A DNA stretch of 32,402 bases from Desulfuromonas sp. Its GTDB lineage: Bacteria > Desulfobacterota > Desulfuromonadia > Desulfuromonadales > Desulfuromonadaceae. Location of the stretch: NCBI GenBank assembly GCA_028685815.1, contig JAQUDG010000017.1, forward strand, positions 1 to 32,402, in the 5' to 3' direction. The position numbers and the translations under genes were made by a program. The notes under the pieces were generated by a model. The model worked only from the letters and a program-made list of their open reading frames with translations. It searched no databases and was not told where the DNA came from. Of the stretch, positions 16,343-24,398 are shown in pieces (position 1 is the stretch's first letter; every line of letters begins with the position of its first letter).

Positions 16343-17716
16343 ATGCGAATAAAATTAAAACACCAGGTTTTCATGGCTCCGGCCACCGTCTTACTTATTG
16401 CGGGCTTGCTGCTTATCTTCATGCAGTATACCTACTGGGATCTATCCGTAAAACGGCGGCAAGCCAGCGATCTAGGTAAGTCCTTTATCGCGCTGGCCGA
16501 GGCAGATCTGGCGGCGAAGCGCATCCAGGGGCTGGCGCTGGCGCTGCGACATAACTTCGCCATCGACGCCAACCGTCTCGAAGAGATGGACATGCTCTAT
16601 TCTCACCTTGCTGATGCGCTGGAGCGCTCGGCTGACTATCTGGATATCGAGCCTGAACGCCTTCTGAGCCTGAGATCGATTGTCGCAAAACTCAACCCAG
16701 AAGAAGGTGTCGACACCGATCGTTTTCTCGCCACCCTAGATATTCTGCGCCCGCAGCTGATGCACCTGATAGAAAAAGCACGCAGCCAGCGGGGCAAGCT
16801 CAAGAGCCTGCGCAATCAGAGCATGGATGAACTGGTGGCGCGCACCACCTTGGTTTCACTAGTGGTCATGAGTGTCGCCATCATCATCGGGATTCTACTT
16901 TCCTGGTTTTTTTCGCGCCGAATTCTGCGCCGAATTCAAGTTATCTCCCATGGAGCGAACAATCTGCTGCGCGGAGAAAGCTCTCAAACAGACTCACCGG
17001 AAACCATCAGTGACGAACTGGACGATTTGACCGTATCGCTCAACACCATGGCAGAAAAACTAGTCCGCGTAGTGGGAGCAGAAAAGCTACTACAGGGGGC
17101 CGAAGATGAGCGCCGGCGTATCGCCCGCGACCTCCACGACCAAACCCTCGCCGACCTTTCCAACGTGCTGCGTGATATCCAGAGCCTCAAACAGGATAAC
17201 AGCTGCCACGATGCCGTTGAAGAGTTGGAAACCCGGCTCCAAGGGACTATCAATAATCTGCGTGAGGTGATGGACGATCTACACCCCCAAACCCTGGACG
17301 TACTCGGCCTGACCGCTGCTCTCGAAGCACACCTGGCGAGCCACGAAAAAAATAGCAGCGTCGAAACCAACTTTTTTGCTTCCAGCGCCGCCGAGGAACT
17401 GGATCTACCCAAGACCACGCAGTTGCAACTGTACCGCATTGTCTCTGAAGCAGTGCATAACGTGTATAAGCATGCCGATGCTACGCGGCTTGAGCTCACC
17501 TTTGACTGTACCGATAACGAGCTGATTTTGACCGTAGAAGATAATGGACGCGGGTTTGAAGCACGCCCTGATTCGAGCGGCAGAGGCTTACACAACATCC
17601 AAGAGCGCGCCCGCATCATCGGCGCGCTCTACATCTGGAAACCGTCACGCTTTTCTTCCGGCACTTGCTTTGAACTCAGCTTGCCGCTACAACAGCCCGC
17701 AACGTCCCCGAACTGA
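16343..17716 (+). CDS. NarL-type membrane histidine kinase (HisKA_3)
   Basis: The 457-residue kinase has a membrane helix at about 10-30, a periplasmic region of about 135 mostly helical residues, and a second helix at about 168-190 ending in SRR. A HAMP-like linker leads to the HisKA_3 motif DERRRIARDLHDQTLADLSN (phospho-His H265). The HATPase domain ends VEDNGRGFEA and GRGLHNIQERARIIGA. The helical sensor resembles four-helix-bundle sensors of the Nar/methyl-acceptor sort. No ribosome binding site is obvious before the ATG. The LuxR-type regulator 78 bp downstream is its likely partner. Confidence 0.9.
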   Translation: MRIKLKHQVFMAPATVLLIAGLLLIFMQYTYWDLSVKRRQASDLGKSFIALAEADLAAKRIQGLALALRHNFAIDANRLEEMDMLYSHLADALERSADYLDIEPERLLSLRSIVAKLNPEEGVDTDRFLATLDILRPQLMHLIEKARSQRGKLKSLRNQSMDELVARTTLVSLVVMSVAIIIGILLSWFFSRRILRRIQVISHGANNLLRGESSQTDSPETISDELDDLTVSLNTMAEKLVRVVGAEKLLQGAEDERRRIARDLHDQTLADLSNVLRDIQSLKQDNSCHDAVEELETRLQGTINNLREVMDDLHPQTLDVLGLTAALEAHLASHEKNSSVETNFFASSAAEELDLPKTTQLQLYRIVSEAVHNVYKHADATRLELTFDCTDNELILTVEDNGRGFEARPDSSGRGLHNIQERARIIGALYIWKPSRFSSGTCFELSLPLQQPATSPN

Positions 17717-17794
17717 AATGTGGCTAGAATCAGGGCGAGGCACGGCTGAGGCCGATGTTATCTGCTCTTAATTTATTGATTTAAGGAGCTACCC

Positions 17795-18550
17795 ATGGAA
17801 ACTATTCGGGTAATTATTGCTGAAGACAATCCCCGAGATTATGAATTTCTCGAACAGCTGCTGCACAACTCCACTCAGGCTGAATTTGATATTGTGCGTG
17901 CCGCCGATGGCGATGCCGCCCTGCAGTTGGCGCGGAAGATGGAAAACCCCTTGGTGGTAAGTGACATCCAGATGCCAGGACTCAATGGCATCGAGTTTGC
18001 GAAAACGCTATGGAAGGAAAAACCCCAAGCACGCATTGTCTTCTGGAGCCAGTTCAAGGATGAGATGTATATCCGTGCCCTGCTTAAAATTGTGCCGCCA
18101 GAAACCGTCTACGGCTATATCCTGAAATCTAATACAGCGGAGCGAATTGCCGCAGCGGTAACCACGGTGCTGCTGGATGAACAGTGCTGGATAGATCCGG
18201 ACGTACGCAAGGTACAAGGACGCAGCGGCCACACCCAGACTGGGCTGTCAGATATCGAATTCGAGGCTCTGCTGGATATATCGCTCGGCCTCACGGACAA
18301 TCTTATAGCCCAGCGTCGCTATCTGTCCCGCCGTGGGGTGCAGAGTAGACTCAATTCACTCTACAATAAGCTATGTATTGATCAGGAGCAGTTTCAGGCA
18401 GAAAAAGTAGGAGACGCCTTCAATCCGCGTAATCGGGCGGTGGCGGTGGCGATTCAACGCGGGCTTATCAATGCCTTTGCCATGGAGCATGAGGAGGCGC
18501 AGCTGCAGCAATGGCTAGCAACCTTTAAAAAACGCCACAAAATAGCTTAA
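17795..18550 (+). CDS. Atypical NarL/LuxR-like response regulator
   Basis: The 251-residue protein has a receiver domain with acidic residues in VIIAEDNPRD and phospho-acceptor D57 (LVVSDIQMPGLNG). The switch threonine/serine region (VFWSQF) and the switch lysine (GYILKSN) can be placed. The C-terminal region LSDIEFEALLDISLGLTDNLIAQRRYLSRRGVQSR aligns loosely with a LuxR helix-turn-helix, but several usual residues (the acidic pair after LT, the invariant valine-lysine before the recognition helix) differ. It is followed by about 50 extra residues. AAGGAG precedes the ATG. It should pair with the preceding kinase; its DNA target is unknown. Confidence 0.82.
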   Translation: METIRVIIAEDNPRDYEFLEQLLHNSTQAEFDIVRAADGDAALQLARKMENPLVVSDIQMPGLNGIEFAKTLWKEKPQARIVFWSQFKDEMYIRALLKIVPPETVYGYILKSNTAERIAAAVTTVLLDEQCWIDPDVRKVQGRSGHTQTGLSDIEFEALLDISLGLTDNLIAQRRYLSRRGVQSRLNSLYNKLCIDQEQFQAEKVGDAFNPRNRAVAVAIQRGLINAFAMEHEEAQLQQWLATFKKRHKIA

Positions 18551-18588
18551 AACAGCTTGGCGTATCCACGCACGGATGTGCTGAGGCG

Positions 18589-19593
18589 CTAGTTACCCTG
18601 TTGGCGATACCGCCGCACGGCGTTATTGTGCTCACGCAGGGTTTTGGAAAAGTAATGCCCACCATCGCGGGTAGCAACAAAGTACAGCGCATCATCCTCA
18701 GCGGGGAAAGCAGCAGCATGGAGCGCCACCACCCCCGGGCTTGCTATCGGCCCCGGTGGCAACCCGAATACAACGTAGGTATTGTACGGATGCACCGCGC
18801 GTAGATCCGCACGGGTTATCTTACCGTCTAAAATGTCCAGTGCATAGATGGTGGTAGGATCGGCCTGGAGGCGCATGTTGCGGTGTAAGCGATTATGAAA
18901 CACGGCAGAGATTCGCGCCATTTCCGCATCATTGGCCGCCTCTTTCTGAATGATTGAAGCCAGGGTTACTAAAGCGTGCACATCGAGACCGTTACGCGCT
19001 GCTTCCTCTAGCAGTTCCGGAGTCAACTGTTTTTGCATCTGAGCCACCATGGTTTTCAGCACCGTAGCTTCGCTGGTTCCTGGGGCAAAGTGGTAGGTTT
19101 CCGGAAACAGATACCCCTCAAGTCGTGGCGCAGCCACCCCTGTTGCGGCAATAAAATTGCTATCCTGCAGCAGTTGGATATAGCTCTCATTGCGTCCTAA
19201 TCCAGCAGCGCTACACCGGGCCGCAATCTCTACCGCATTCAATCCCTCAGGGATAGTACAGCTCAGCATCTCCCCCTTGCCGCTGTGCAGAGTCTCCAAC
19301 ACCCCTAAGGGGGCATTGTTCCCGGCAAAACGGTATACCCCCGCTTGAATACCGCGATCAACCCCTTGCAGACGTGCCAGTAAACGCAGCGCACGTGAAT
19401 CTGCCACCACTCCGGCATCTTCAAGTTCATGCGCCACCGATATAAACGCCCGCCCCGGTTTGATCTCCAGCACATAGGGTTGCGGCGCAGCAATCGGGCG
19501 CAGGCTGAACCACGTCAATACCCCGACAGGTATCCCCACCAACACAATTAACCCCACTGCAATGGCAAGCAGTATCTTTCGGATTCCACACAT
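18589..19593 (-). CDS. mltG: Endolytic murein transglycosylase MltG (YceG)
   Basis: MltG cleaves nascent glycan strands at the inner membrane and helps set glycan length. The 334-residue protein has one N-terminal membrane helix (KILLAIAVGLIVLVGIPVG), a LysM-like region and the catalytic motif LASIIQKEA, in which E218 falls at the same position as in E. coli MltG. QADPTTIYAL and NTYVVFGLPPGPI are further signatures. Of two in-frame ATGs (19599 and 19593) I choose 19593, because GGGGGAGG lies six bases before it and directly against the first. It follows plsY by 36 bp and converges with the response regulator gene. Confidence 0.95.
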   Translation of the reverse strand: MCGIRKILLAIAVGLIVLVGIPVGVLTWFSLRPIAAPQPYVLEIKPGRAFISVAHELEDAGVVADSRALRLLARLQGVDRGIQAGVYRFAGNNAPLGVLETLHSGKGEMLSCTIPEGLNAVEIAARCSAAGLGRNESYIQLLQDSNFIAATGVAAPRLEGYLFPETYHFAPGTSEATVLKTMVAQMQKQLTPELLEEAARNGLDVHALVTLASIIQKEAANDAEMARISAVFHNRLHRNMRLQADPTTIYALDILDGKITRADLRAVHPYNTYVVFGLPPGPIASPGVVALHAAAFPAEDDALYFVATRDGGHYFSKTLREHNNAVRRYRQQGN

Positions 19594-19629
19594 CGACATC
19601 CTCCCCCTTCAATGGGGTAAAAATGGGGG

Positions 19630-20241
19630 TTAAAAACTAAAACGACTCTCCGAACCAAGACGCAGGCGTTCTATATTGCCACGGTGGCGATACACAACCA
19701 CGGCCGCTATCACACAGGTGACCAGCACCAAGGCCCATGAGTACCCACCCCCGAGCACCGTAAAGGGCAGCACCGTGGCGGCACTTATAGACGCCAGGGA
19801 AACATAGCGCCAGCGCCACAGCACCAGGATAAAGACAACCAAGGAAGGAAGCAACGCCAGCGGAGCCAGGACAAGAAAAACACCAAGCGCCGTTGCCACC
19901 CCTTTCCCCCCTTTAAAGCGTAGATACACCGGATAACAGTGCCCGCCAAACAAGGCCAGAGCAGCAAGGGCTGATATTGACGTTTCCAAACCTGGAGCAG
20001 TTACGGTTCCGCTATCTAGCAAATATTGTAGCAGCAGCAGCGGCAATACCCCTTTAAGGATGTCCAGAATCAGGGTGAGAATCCCCAGGCGTTTGCCCGC
20101 GACCCGGTACACGTTGGTCGCGCCTACGTTCCCACTGCCCAAGCGCCTGATATCTGCAATACCAGCCATGCGGGTGAGAATAACACCACTTGGGATAGCC
20201 CCGATCAGATACGCTAACGCTACGATTCCGAATATCTCCAT
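19630..20241 (-). CDS. plsY: Acyl-phosphate:glycerol-3-phosphate acyltransferase
   Basis: PlsY makes lysophosphatidate from acyl-phosphate and glycerol-3-phosphate, the first acylation in phospholipid synthesis. This 203-residue, multi-pass inner-membrane protein has the three conserved cytosolic motifs: RLGSGNVGATNVYRVAGKRLG, GHCYPVYLRFKGGKGVATALG and HRGNIERLRLGSESRF. The ATG at 20241 with AAGG eight bases upstream is preferred over the tracked GTG at 20250. It forms a likely operon with mltG. Confidence 0.96.
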   Translation of the reverse strand: MEIFGIVALAYLIGAIPSGVILTRMAGIADIRRLGSGNVGATNVYRVAGKRLGILTLILDILKGVLPLLLLQYLLDSGTVTAPGLETSISALAALALFGGHCYPVYLRFKGGKGVATALGVFLVLAPLALLPSLVVFILVLWRWRYVSLASISAATVLPFTVLGGGYSWALVLVTCVIAAVVVYRHRGNIERLRLGSESRFSF

Positions 20242-20330
20242 CCCACACACCTTCTCATCAATAGGGAGATTCCAGCTTCTATGTGCTGAGACCAGGGTAA
20301 AAAGGCGCCAGCTCAGGATGCTGTTTTAAA

Positions 20331-21089
20331 TTACTTAACCGCTATGCCGCTGTAAGCCACACCGTAGTTGTTGGTCTGGATATCCGCTGCAGTAAAAACA
20401 ATGCGGTAGTTACCGCGGTGTTGCGGCACATAGGTTGCGTTGAAGATGCCATTTTCACTCCCCAACTGCATTGTTACCGTCTCCACCAATTTCTCTTCAT
20501 CCCAGATTGCCGCCTCCACCTGGTAGCTATTGGCATCCCACATCCCGCCGTCAGTGATTGGGCAACCGCAGAGCATGGTCACGTAGGTACTGAGATTTAC
20601 CACTTCCCCGACTTCTACCTGCGTGTTTGCATGCGGGGAGAGCGGAACCAGCACAAATCCGTATAGATTAAACACTATCCCGTCCCCGACAATATCTTTT
20701 CCAGGAAGCATCCACACACTCTGACTCGCGTCTACGCTAGTTTTTCCGCTAGCCAAAGGCCCATGTAGGCGAATATTCAGCTGGGTAGGCGCGTCAATAT
20801 CCAGCACGGTGGTAAAAGCTGCGCCACCTTCGGTGCTGAGACGTTGCCCACGCACAATCGGGTTCTCCATTAAATCCTTTGTGCTGCCAGTACCCCCTGT
20901 TATCAAACCTTGCGCTAGCAATTCATGGGTAAATGCATGGGTAACACTCACCTGTACTCCAGCCATTGCGGTTCCGATATACTTGGCGTCATTGGCCTTG
21001 GCCCTGACAGTCAACGTTGTTTCCTGTGCCCACACATTTCCAATTGTGCTCAATAGAAATATCCCCAAGACCAGCGCGACTCTATGCAT
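20331..21089 (-). CDS. Exported protein of unknown function with CGCP motif
   Basis: I do not recognise a named family. The 252-residue protein starts MHRVALVLGIFLLSTIGNVWAQ, a classical signal peptide with cleavage after Ala, so it is probably periplasmic. The mature part looks all-beta with two Ig-like halves: an N-terminal half (TLTVRAKANDAKYIGTAMAG to IRLHGPL) and a C-terminal half of strands such as GIFNATYVPQHRGNYRIVF. Between them lies TMLCGCPITDGGMWDA with C174-x-C176, the only cysteines in the mature protein and possibly a metal site or disulfide. AAGGAGC precedes the ATG at 21089; the tracked start at 21131 adds 14 residues. It lies 90 bp upstream of plsY on the same strand, without an evident link. 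Confidence 0.75.
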   Translation of the reverse strand: MHRVALVLGIFLLSTIGNVWAQETTLTVRAKANDAKYIGTAMAGVQVSVTHAFTHELLAQGLITGGTGSTKDLMENPIVRGQRLSTEGGAAFTTVLDIDAPTQLNIRLHGPLASGKTSVDASQSVWMLPGKDIVGDGIVFNLYGFVLVPLSPHANTQVEVGEVVNLSTYVTMLCGCPITDGGMWDANSYQVEAAIWDEEKLVETVTMQLGSENGIFNATYVPQHRGNYRIVFTAADIQTNNYGVAYSGIAVK

Positions 21090-21249
21090 AATAAAATGCT
21101 CCTTCAAAGATAGGAATTCAAGTTTCAACAAAATCCTGGCTTGTCCTTCTCGCCTGAAAAGGCTAGCACGGCCCCTAGCTAAACAGCAAGATCAGCTAAA
21201 GATTGGCGCTAAAAATTTCATGCTGTAGCGAGGCTGGCGAAAAAGACGC

Positions 21250-21281
21250 AAAAAGCCTCACCACCAAAAGGAGGTGAGGCT
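21250..21281 (-). terminator. Intrinsic terminator after tRNA-Pro
   Basis: On the minus strand AGCCTCACC / GGTGAGGCT forms a nine-base-pair stem followed at once by TTTTTGCG. It lies about 40 nt downstream of the tRNA-Pro 3' end and before the unknown exported gene. Confidence 0.85.
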
Positions 21282-21319
21282 AAATATGGAGGCGTAGTAG
21301 TTCTACCTAGTTTCTAAAA

Positions 21320-21396
21320 TGGTCGGGATGAGAGGATTTGAACCTCCGGCCCCCTGCTCCCGAAGCAGGTGCGCTACCAGGCTGCGCTACATCCCG
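21320..21396 (-). tRNA. tRNA-Pro, anticodon CGG
   Basis: The 77-nt minus-strand sequence begins CGGGATGTAGCGCAGCCTGG and ends CATCCCGACCA, with a seven-base-pair acceptor stem and encoded CCA. The anticodon stem CCTGC/GCAGG encloses TTCGGGA, giving anticodon CGG (codon CCG). The T-arm GGTTCAAATCC is normal. It stands alone, with a terminator just downstream. Confidence 0.97.
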
Positions 21397-21529
21397 TTGT
21401 GCCCGTTTGGGTATCTGTGTTTTTCAGAACGCACTTTTTGCATGCGACTAATGCTATAGTTTTTACCGCCAAATCGTTGCTGTTTCTACCATGAGGTAAC
21501 TTAAAAATCAAGCAGGATTCGGATACAAA

Positions 21530-23797
21530 CTACTCCCCAATTAGCCCATGTCCCTGATTTCTTGTATGGCTTCGCGCATGAGAGCTCTCTACCTCAGCCC
21601 GTAAGGTAAAGCGCTGGACCACGTCTCGAAGTTGCAAAGCCTGACTGCTTAACTCCTCACTGGCAGCAGCACTCTCTTCTGAGCGCGCGGTATTCTGTTG
21701 GGTCACTTGGTCGATCTGGCTCAGCCCTTCATTCACTTGAGAAATCCCCAGCGCCTGTTCTCTACTTGCCGCCGCAATATCGACAACCAGATCAGCCACT
21801 TTGGAAATCACAGCGCCAATCTCAACCAAAGAGGCCTCTGTCTGCTGTGCTATTTCCGCACCGTGAGCCGTTTTCTGCACGGTGCCTTCTATCATTTCAG
21901 CTGTTTCGCGTGCTGCCTTGGCACTGCGGGCTGCCAAATTACGCACCTCTTCGGCAACCACCGCAAAACCTTTGCCGTGCTGCCCAGCCCGAGCTGCCTC
22001 CACCGCAGCATTTAAGGCCAATAGATTTGTCTGGAAAGCTATTTCATCTATCACTTTGATGATCTTTGAAATATTTTCCCCCGTTGCGTTTATGTCATCC
22101 ATAGCTTCGACCATCTTACGCATCTGCTCGTTGCCTAGTTGAGCGGCGGCGCGCGATTGGACAGATAAATCGCTGGCCTGCTTCGCGTTTTCTGCATTGT
22201 GGTGTGTCTGCGACGCCAACTGGGTCATTGACGCCGAAATCTCTTCAATTGAACTGGCTGACTCGGTCGCCCCCTGTGACAGTGCGTTGCTGGAGTCGGC
22301 GATCTGTTCACTGCTAGAAGCAATCTTCTCGCTCGATGCCCAAATCACTCGCATCACTCCATTTAGCGCCTGGTTTGCCTGCGCTAGAGGTTCACGAATT
22401 ACCCCTTCGGCGTCAAAAGTAAGATCCCCCTCTGCTAATTTTTCGAATGCGAGCAATACCTCTTTTTGCAGATGCTCGGCAAAGGTATTGAGGGCTGCCG
22501 CAAGCTGCCCCATCTCATCTTGGCTTAACACCTGCAAGCGCTCATCTAGGTTGCCCCGCTCCAATTCGTGTAGCATGGCAATACTCGCCTTGATTGGAGC
22601 ACTAAATCTACTCGCCAGCATATAGCCAATCAGCATGGCCAGCGCCGTAGCTACAGCCGCGATGGAGATGATCCACAGCACTAGTCCGGTCAGAGACTGG
22701 TCAACCTGATCAAAAAAGGCCGCAAAATCATCTTCGTAATAACTTGCAACAATAATCCAGTCCCATGCCTCAAAATAACAGATGGACGCCCCCTTCATTC
22801 GCGCCGCTGTTTCTCCAGGATTCTTCCATGGATAGCGTTCATGCATCAGCGGGATATCGCGGATGCCATCGGTTTTCAGCTGTAGTGCCTTGGCGACCAT
22901 ATCCTGAATGAAGAGCCGTCCACTGCTGTCTCTAGCATCATAGATGTTCGAGCCATCACTCTTACCGCCAGGAGAGATGATATATTCACCCCTCTCCTTG
23001 CCCTTGCCCCCCAGCACGTACACGTAACCGGTCTGGCCAACGACGGTATTCATAATGCCGCTGCGCAAGCTCTCGACGCTCTCCTGTTTTTCACCAAAAA
23101 AGAGGGTGCCAATCACGCGCTTGTGTTCTGCATCCCAAATGGGTTGGTACGCCGTCACATACCACGCGTTGACCACATAGGCGCGCCCATAAAATGTCTC
23201 TCCACGCAAAACCGCATCAATCATTGCGCTTGAGCTGCCATCCACGTTTTTGCGTGGGATGAAGGAACCAATCGCCCGCTGACCATCGAGTTGCGCAACG
23301 TTTGTTGCAACACGTAACATGTCGCCAGCTTCATTCATACGCTGGAAGATGGTAGAGGCACCCCCCACCAGCTTCGCCACATCATCCACCAGAGGTGAAT
23401 GTTTCTGCATGGAGCGGTTTTGCCCTAACCACTGACTTCCTACCCGCATTTCAGGCAACTGAATCTGCTTTTTTTCTTTAGTGAACTGATTTATTGCAGT
23501 CCAAGTAAGAGTGTCAGTGTCGCTATCAACGTGAACGCCCCCCTGCTGCTCGAGCAGATTGCTCGCTACCTGGAGGTTATCGGCAACGGTTTTTTCTACC
23601 GCTTCACGCATTGTTTCACACAATAGATAGGCACTGCGCGCAGATTGATCGGCCTGAGCCTTGATGAGGGTGGTGACCTCGTTGTTGATATCACCCTTGA
23701 CTTGATGGTTCTTAAATAATGCCACTCCCACGATAGAAAGTGACGTCAATACAACGATCAATGCGATAAGGAGGGTCAACCTTGCTTTGATATTCAT
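21530..23797 (-). CDS. Methyl-accepting chemotaxis protein with large Cache-type sensor
   Basis: The 755-residue receptor starts [21 protein letters not shown] with the first membrane helix. A periplasmic region of about 330 residues follows, with dCache/Cache_3-Cache_2-like wording ([57 protein letters not shown]). A second helix ([23 protein letters not shown]), HAMP and the signalling domain come next, with the conserved tip [21 protein letters not shown] and [18 protein letters not shown]. No CheR-binding pentapeptide is seen at the C-terminus. The ATG at 23797 with AAAGGA upstream is preferred over the GTG two codons earlier. It is a single gene with no che genes nearby; the ligand is unknown, perhaps a small carboxylate. 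Confidence 0.93.
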   Translation of the reverse strand: MNIKARLTLLIALIVVLTSLSIVGVALFKNHQVKGDINNEVTTLIKAQADQSARSAYLLCETMREAVEKTVADNLQVASNLLEQQGGVHVDSDTDTLTWTAINQFTKEKKQIQLPEMRVGSQWLGQNRSMQKHSPLVDDVAKLVGGASTIFQRMNEAGDMLRVATNVAQLDGQRAIGSFIPRKNVDGSSSAMIDAVLRGETFYGRAYVVNAWYVTAYQPIWDAEHKRVIGTLFFGEKQESVESLRSGIMNTVVGQTGYVYVLGGKGKERGEYIISPGGKSDGSNIYDARDSSGRLFIQDMVAKALQLKTDGIRDIPLMHERYPWKNPGETAARMKGASICYFEAWDWIIVASYYEDDFAAFFDQVDQSLTGLVLWIISIAAVATALAMLIGYMLASRFSAPIKASIAMLHELERGNLDERLQVLSQDEMGQLAAALNTFAEHLQKEVLLAFEKLAEGDLTFDAEGVIREPLAQANQALNGVMRVIWASSEKIASSSEQIADSSNALSQGATESASSIEEISASMTQLASQTHHNAENAKQASDLSVQSRAAAQLGNEQMRKMVEAMDDINATGENISKIIKVIDEIAFQTNLLALNAAVEAARAGQHGKGFAVVAEEVRNLAARSAKAARETAEMIEGTVQKTAHGAEIAQQTEASLVEIGAVISKVADLVVDIAAASREQALGISQVNEGLSQIDQVTQQNTARSEESAAASEELSSQALQLRDVVQRFTLRAEVESSHARSHTRNQGHGLIGE

Positions 23798-23833
23798 AGC
23801 CACAAGTCCTTTGCCATGTAATTAAAAACTGCG

Positions 23834-23864
23834 CAAAAAAATTGCCCTCCGAAAAGGGCAATTT
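23834..23864 (-). terminator. Intrinsic terminator of the ileS-lspA operon
   Basis: On the minus strand AAATTGCCCT / AGGGCAATTT forms a ten-base-pair stem with a six-base loop and runs directly into seven T. It lies about 40 nt after the lspA stop and only 37 nt before the chemotaxis receptor start. Confidence 0.92.
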
Positions 23865-23906
23865 AAAGCATAAATAAAATTTTGTACTCCTAGGTAACTC
23901 TATTTC

Positions 23907-24398
23907 CTAATTACCACTGCGGCGACTCCACAGCAAATCCAGCAGCATACATGTCACCCCCAGCGTGATGGCAGAATCGGCTACGTTGAACGCAGGCCAG
24001 TGATACTGGTACCAGTGAACATCGATAAAGTCGATCACCGCCCCAAAGCGCAGCCGATCAATCAGGTTGCCCAAGGCACCAGGTAGCACTAGCACCAACC
24101 CCAATCGCAGCCAGCGCTGCTGCGGTTCGAGGCGGGGCAGAATCCACACAATGACGGCAATGGCCAGAATCGCAATGGCAGACAAAAACGGCACGCGGAT
24201 GGCGCTGTCGGCAAAAATACCGAACGCCGCTCCACTGTTCTGTACATACACCAGATTAAGGTAGTGCTGCACGATGGTGCGACTCTGGTACAGTTCGAAA
24301 TGCTGTATCACCAGATATTTGGTCCACTGGTCTAGCGGCACCACCACCAGACACGCCAGCAACAACAGACCATAGCGCCGTTTAAAATTAGGCGACAA
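23907..24398 (-). CDS. lspA: Lipoprotein signal peptidase (signal peptidase II)
   Basis: LspA cleaves diacylglyceryl-prolipoproteins at the inner membrane; the decaheme lipoprotein at the right end would be a substrate. The 163-residue, four-helix protein has [10 protein letters not shown], the first catalytic aspartate D123 in [11 protein letters not shown] and the second D141 in [11 protein letters not shown]. The start is a TTG: no ATG or GTG fits, and an in-frame stop lies five codons upstream. The TTG lies inside the final codons of ileS (11-nt overlap), so translation is coupled to it. Confidence 0.93.
   Translation of the reverse strand: MSPNFKRRYGLLLLACLVVVPLDQWTKYLVIQHFELYQSRTIVQHYLNLVYVQNSGAAFGIFADSAIRVPFLSAIAILAIAVIVWILPRLEPQQRWLRLGLVLVLPGALGNLIDRLRFGAVIDFIDVHWYQYHWPAFNVADSAITLGVTCMLLDLLWSRRSGN

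Noticed and set aside
16984-17619. 211-residue minus-strand ORF opposite the NarL-type kinase
   Set aside because: Serine- and arginine-rich shadow of a well-supported kinase gene.
23798-23815. Sigma54-like TGGCAA-N5-TTGT before the chemotaxis receptor
   Set aside because: It resembles a -24/-12 element, but transcription would start at or past the ATG and the site contains the ribosome binding site.
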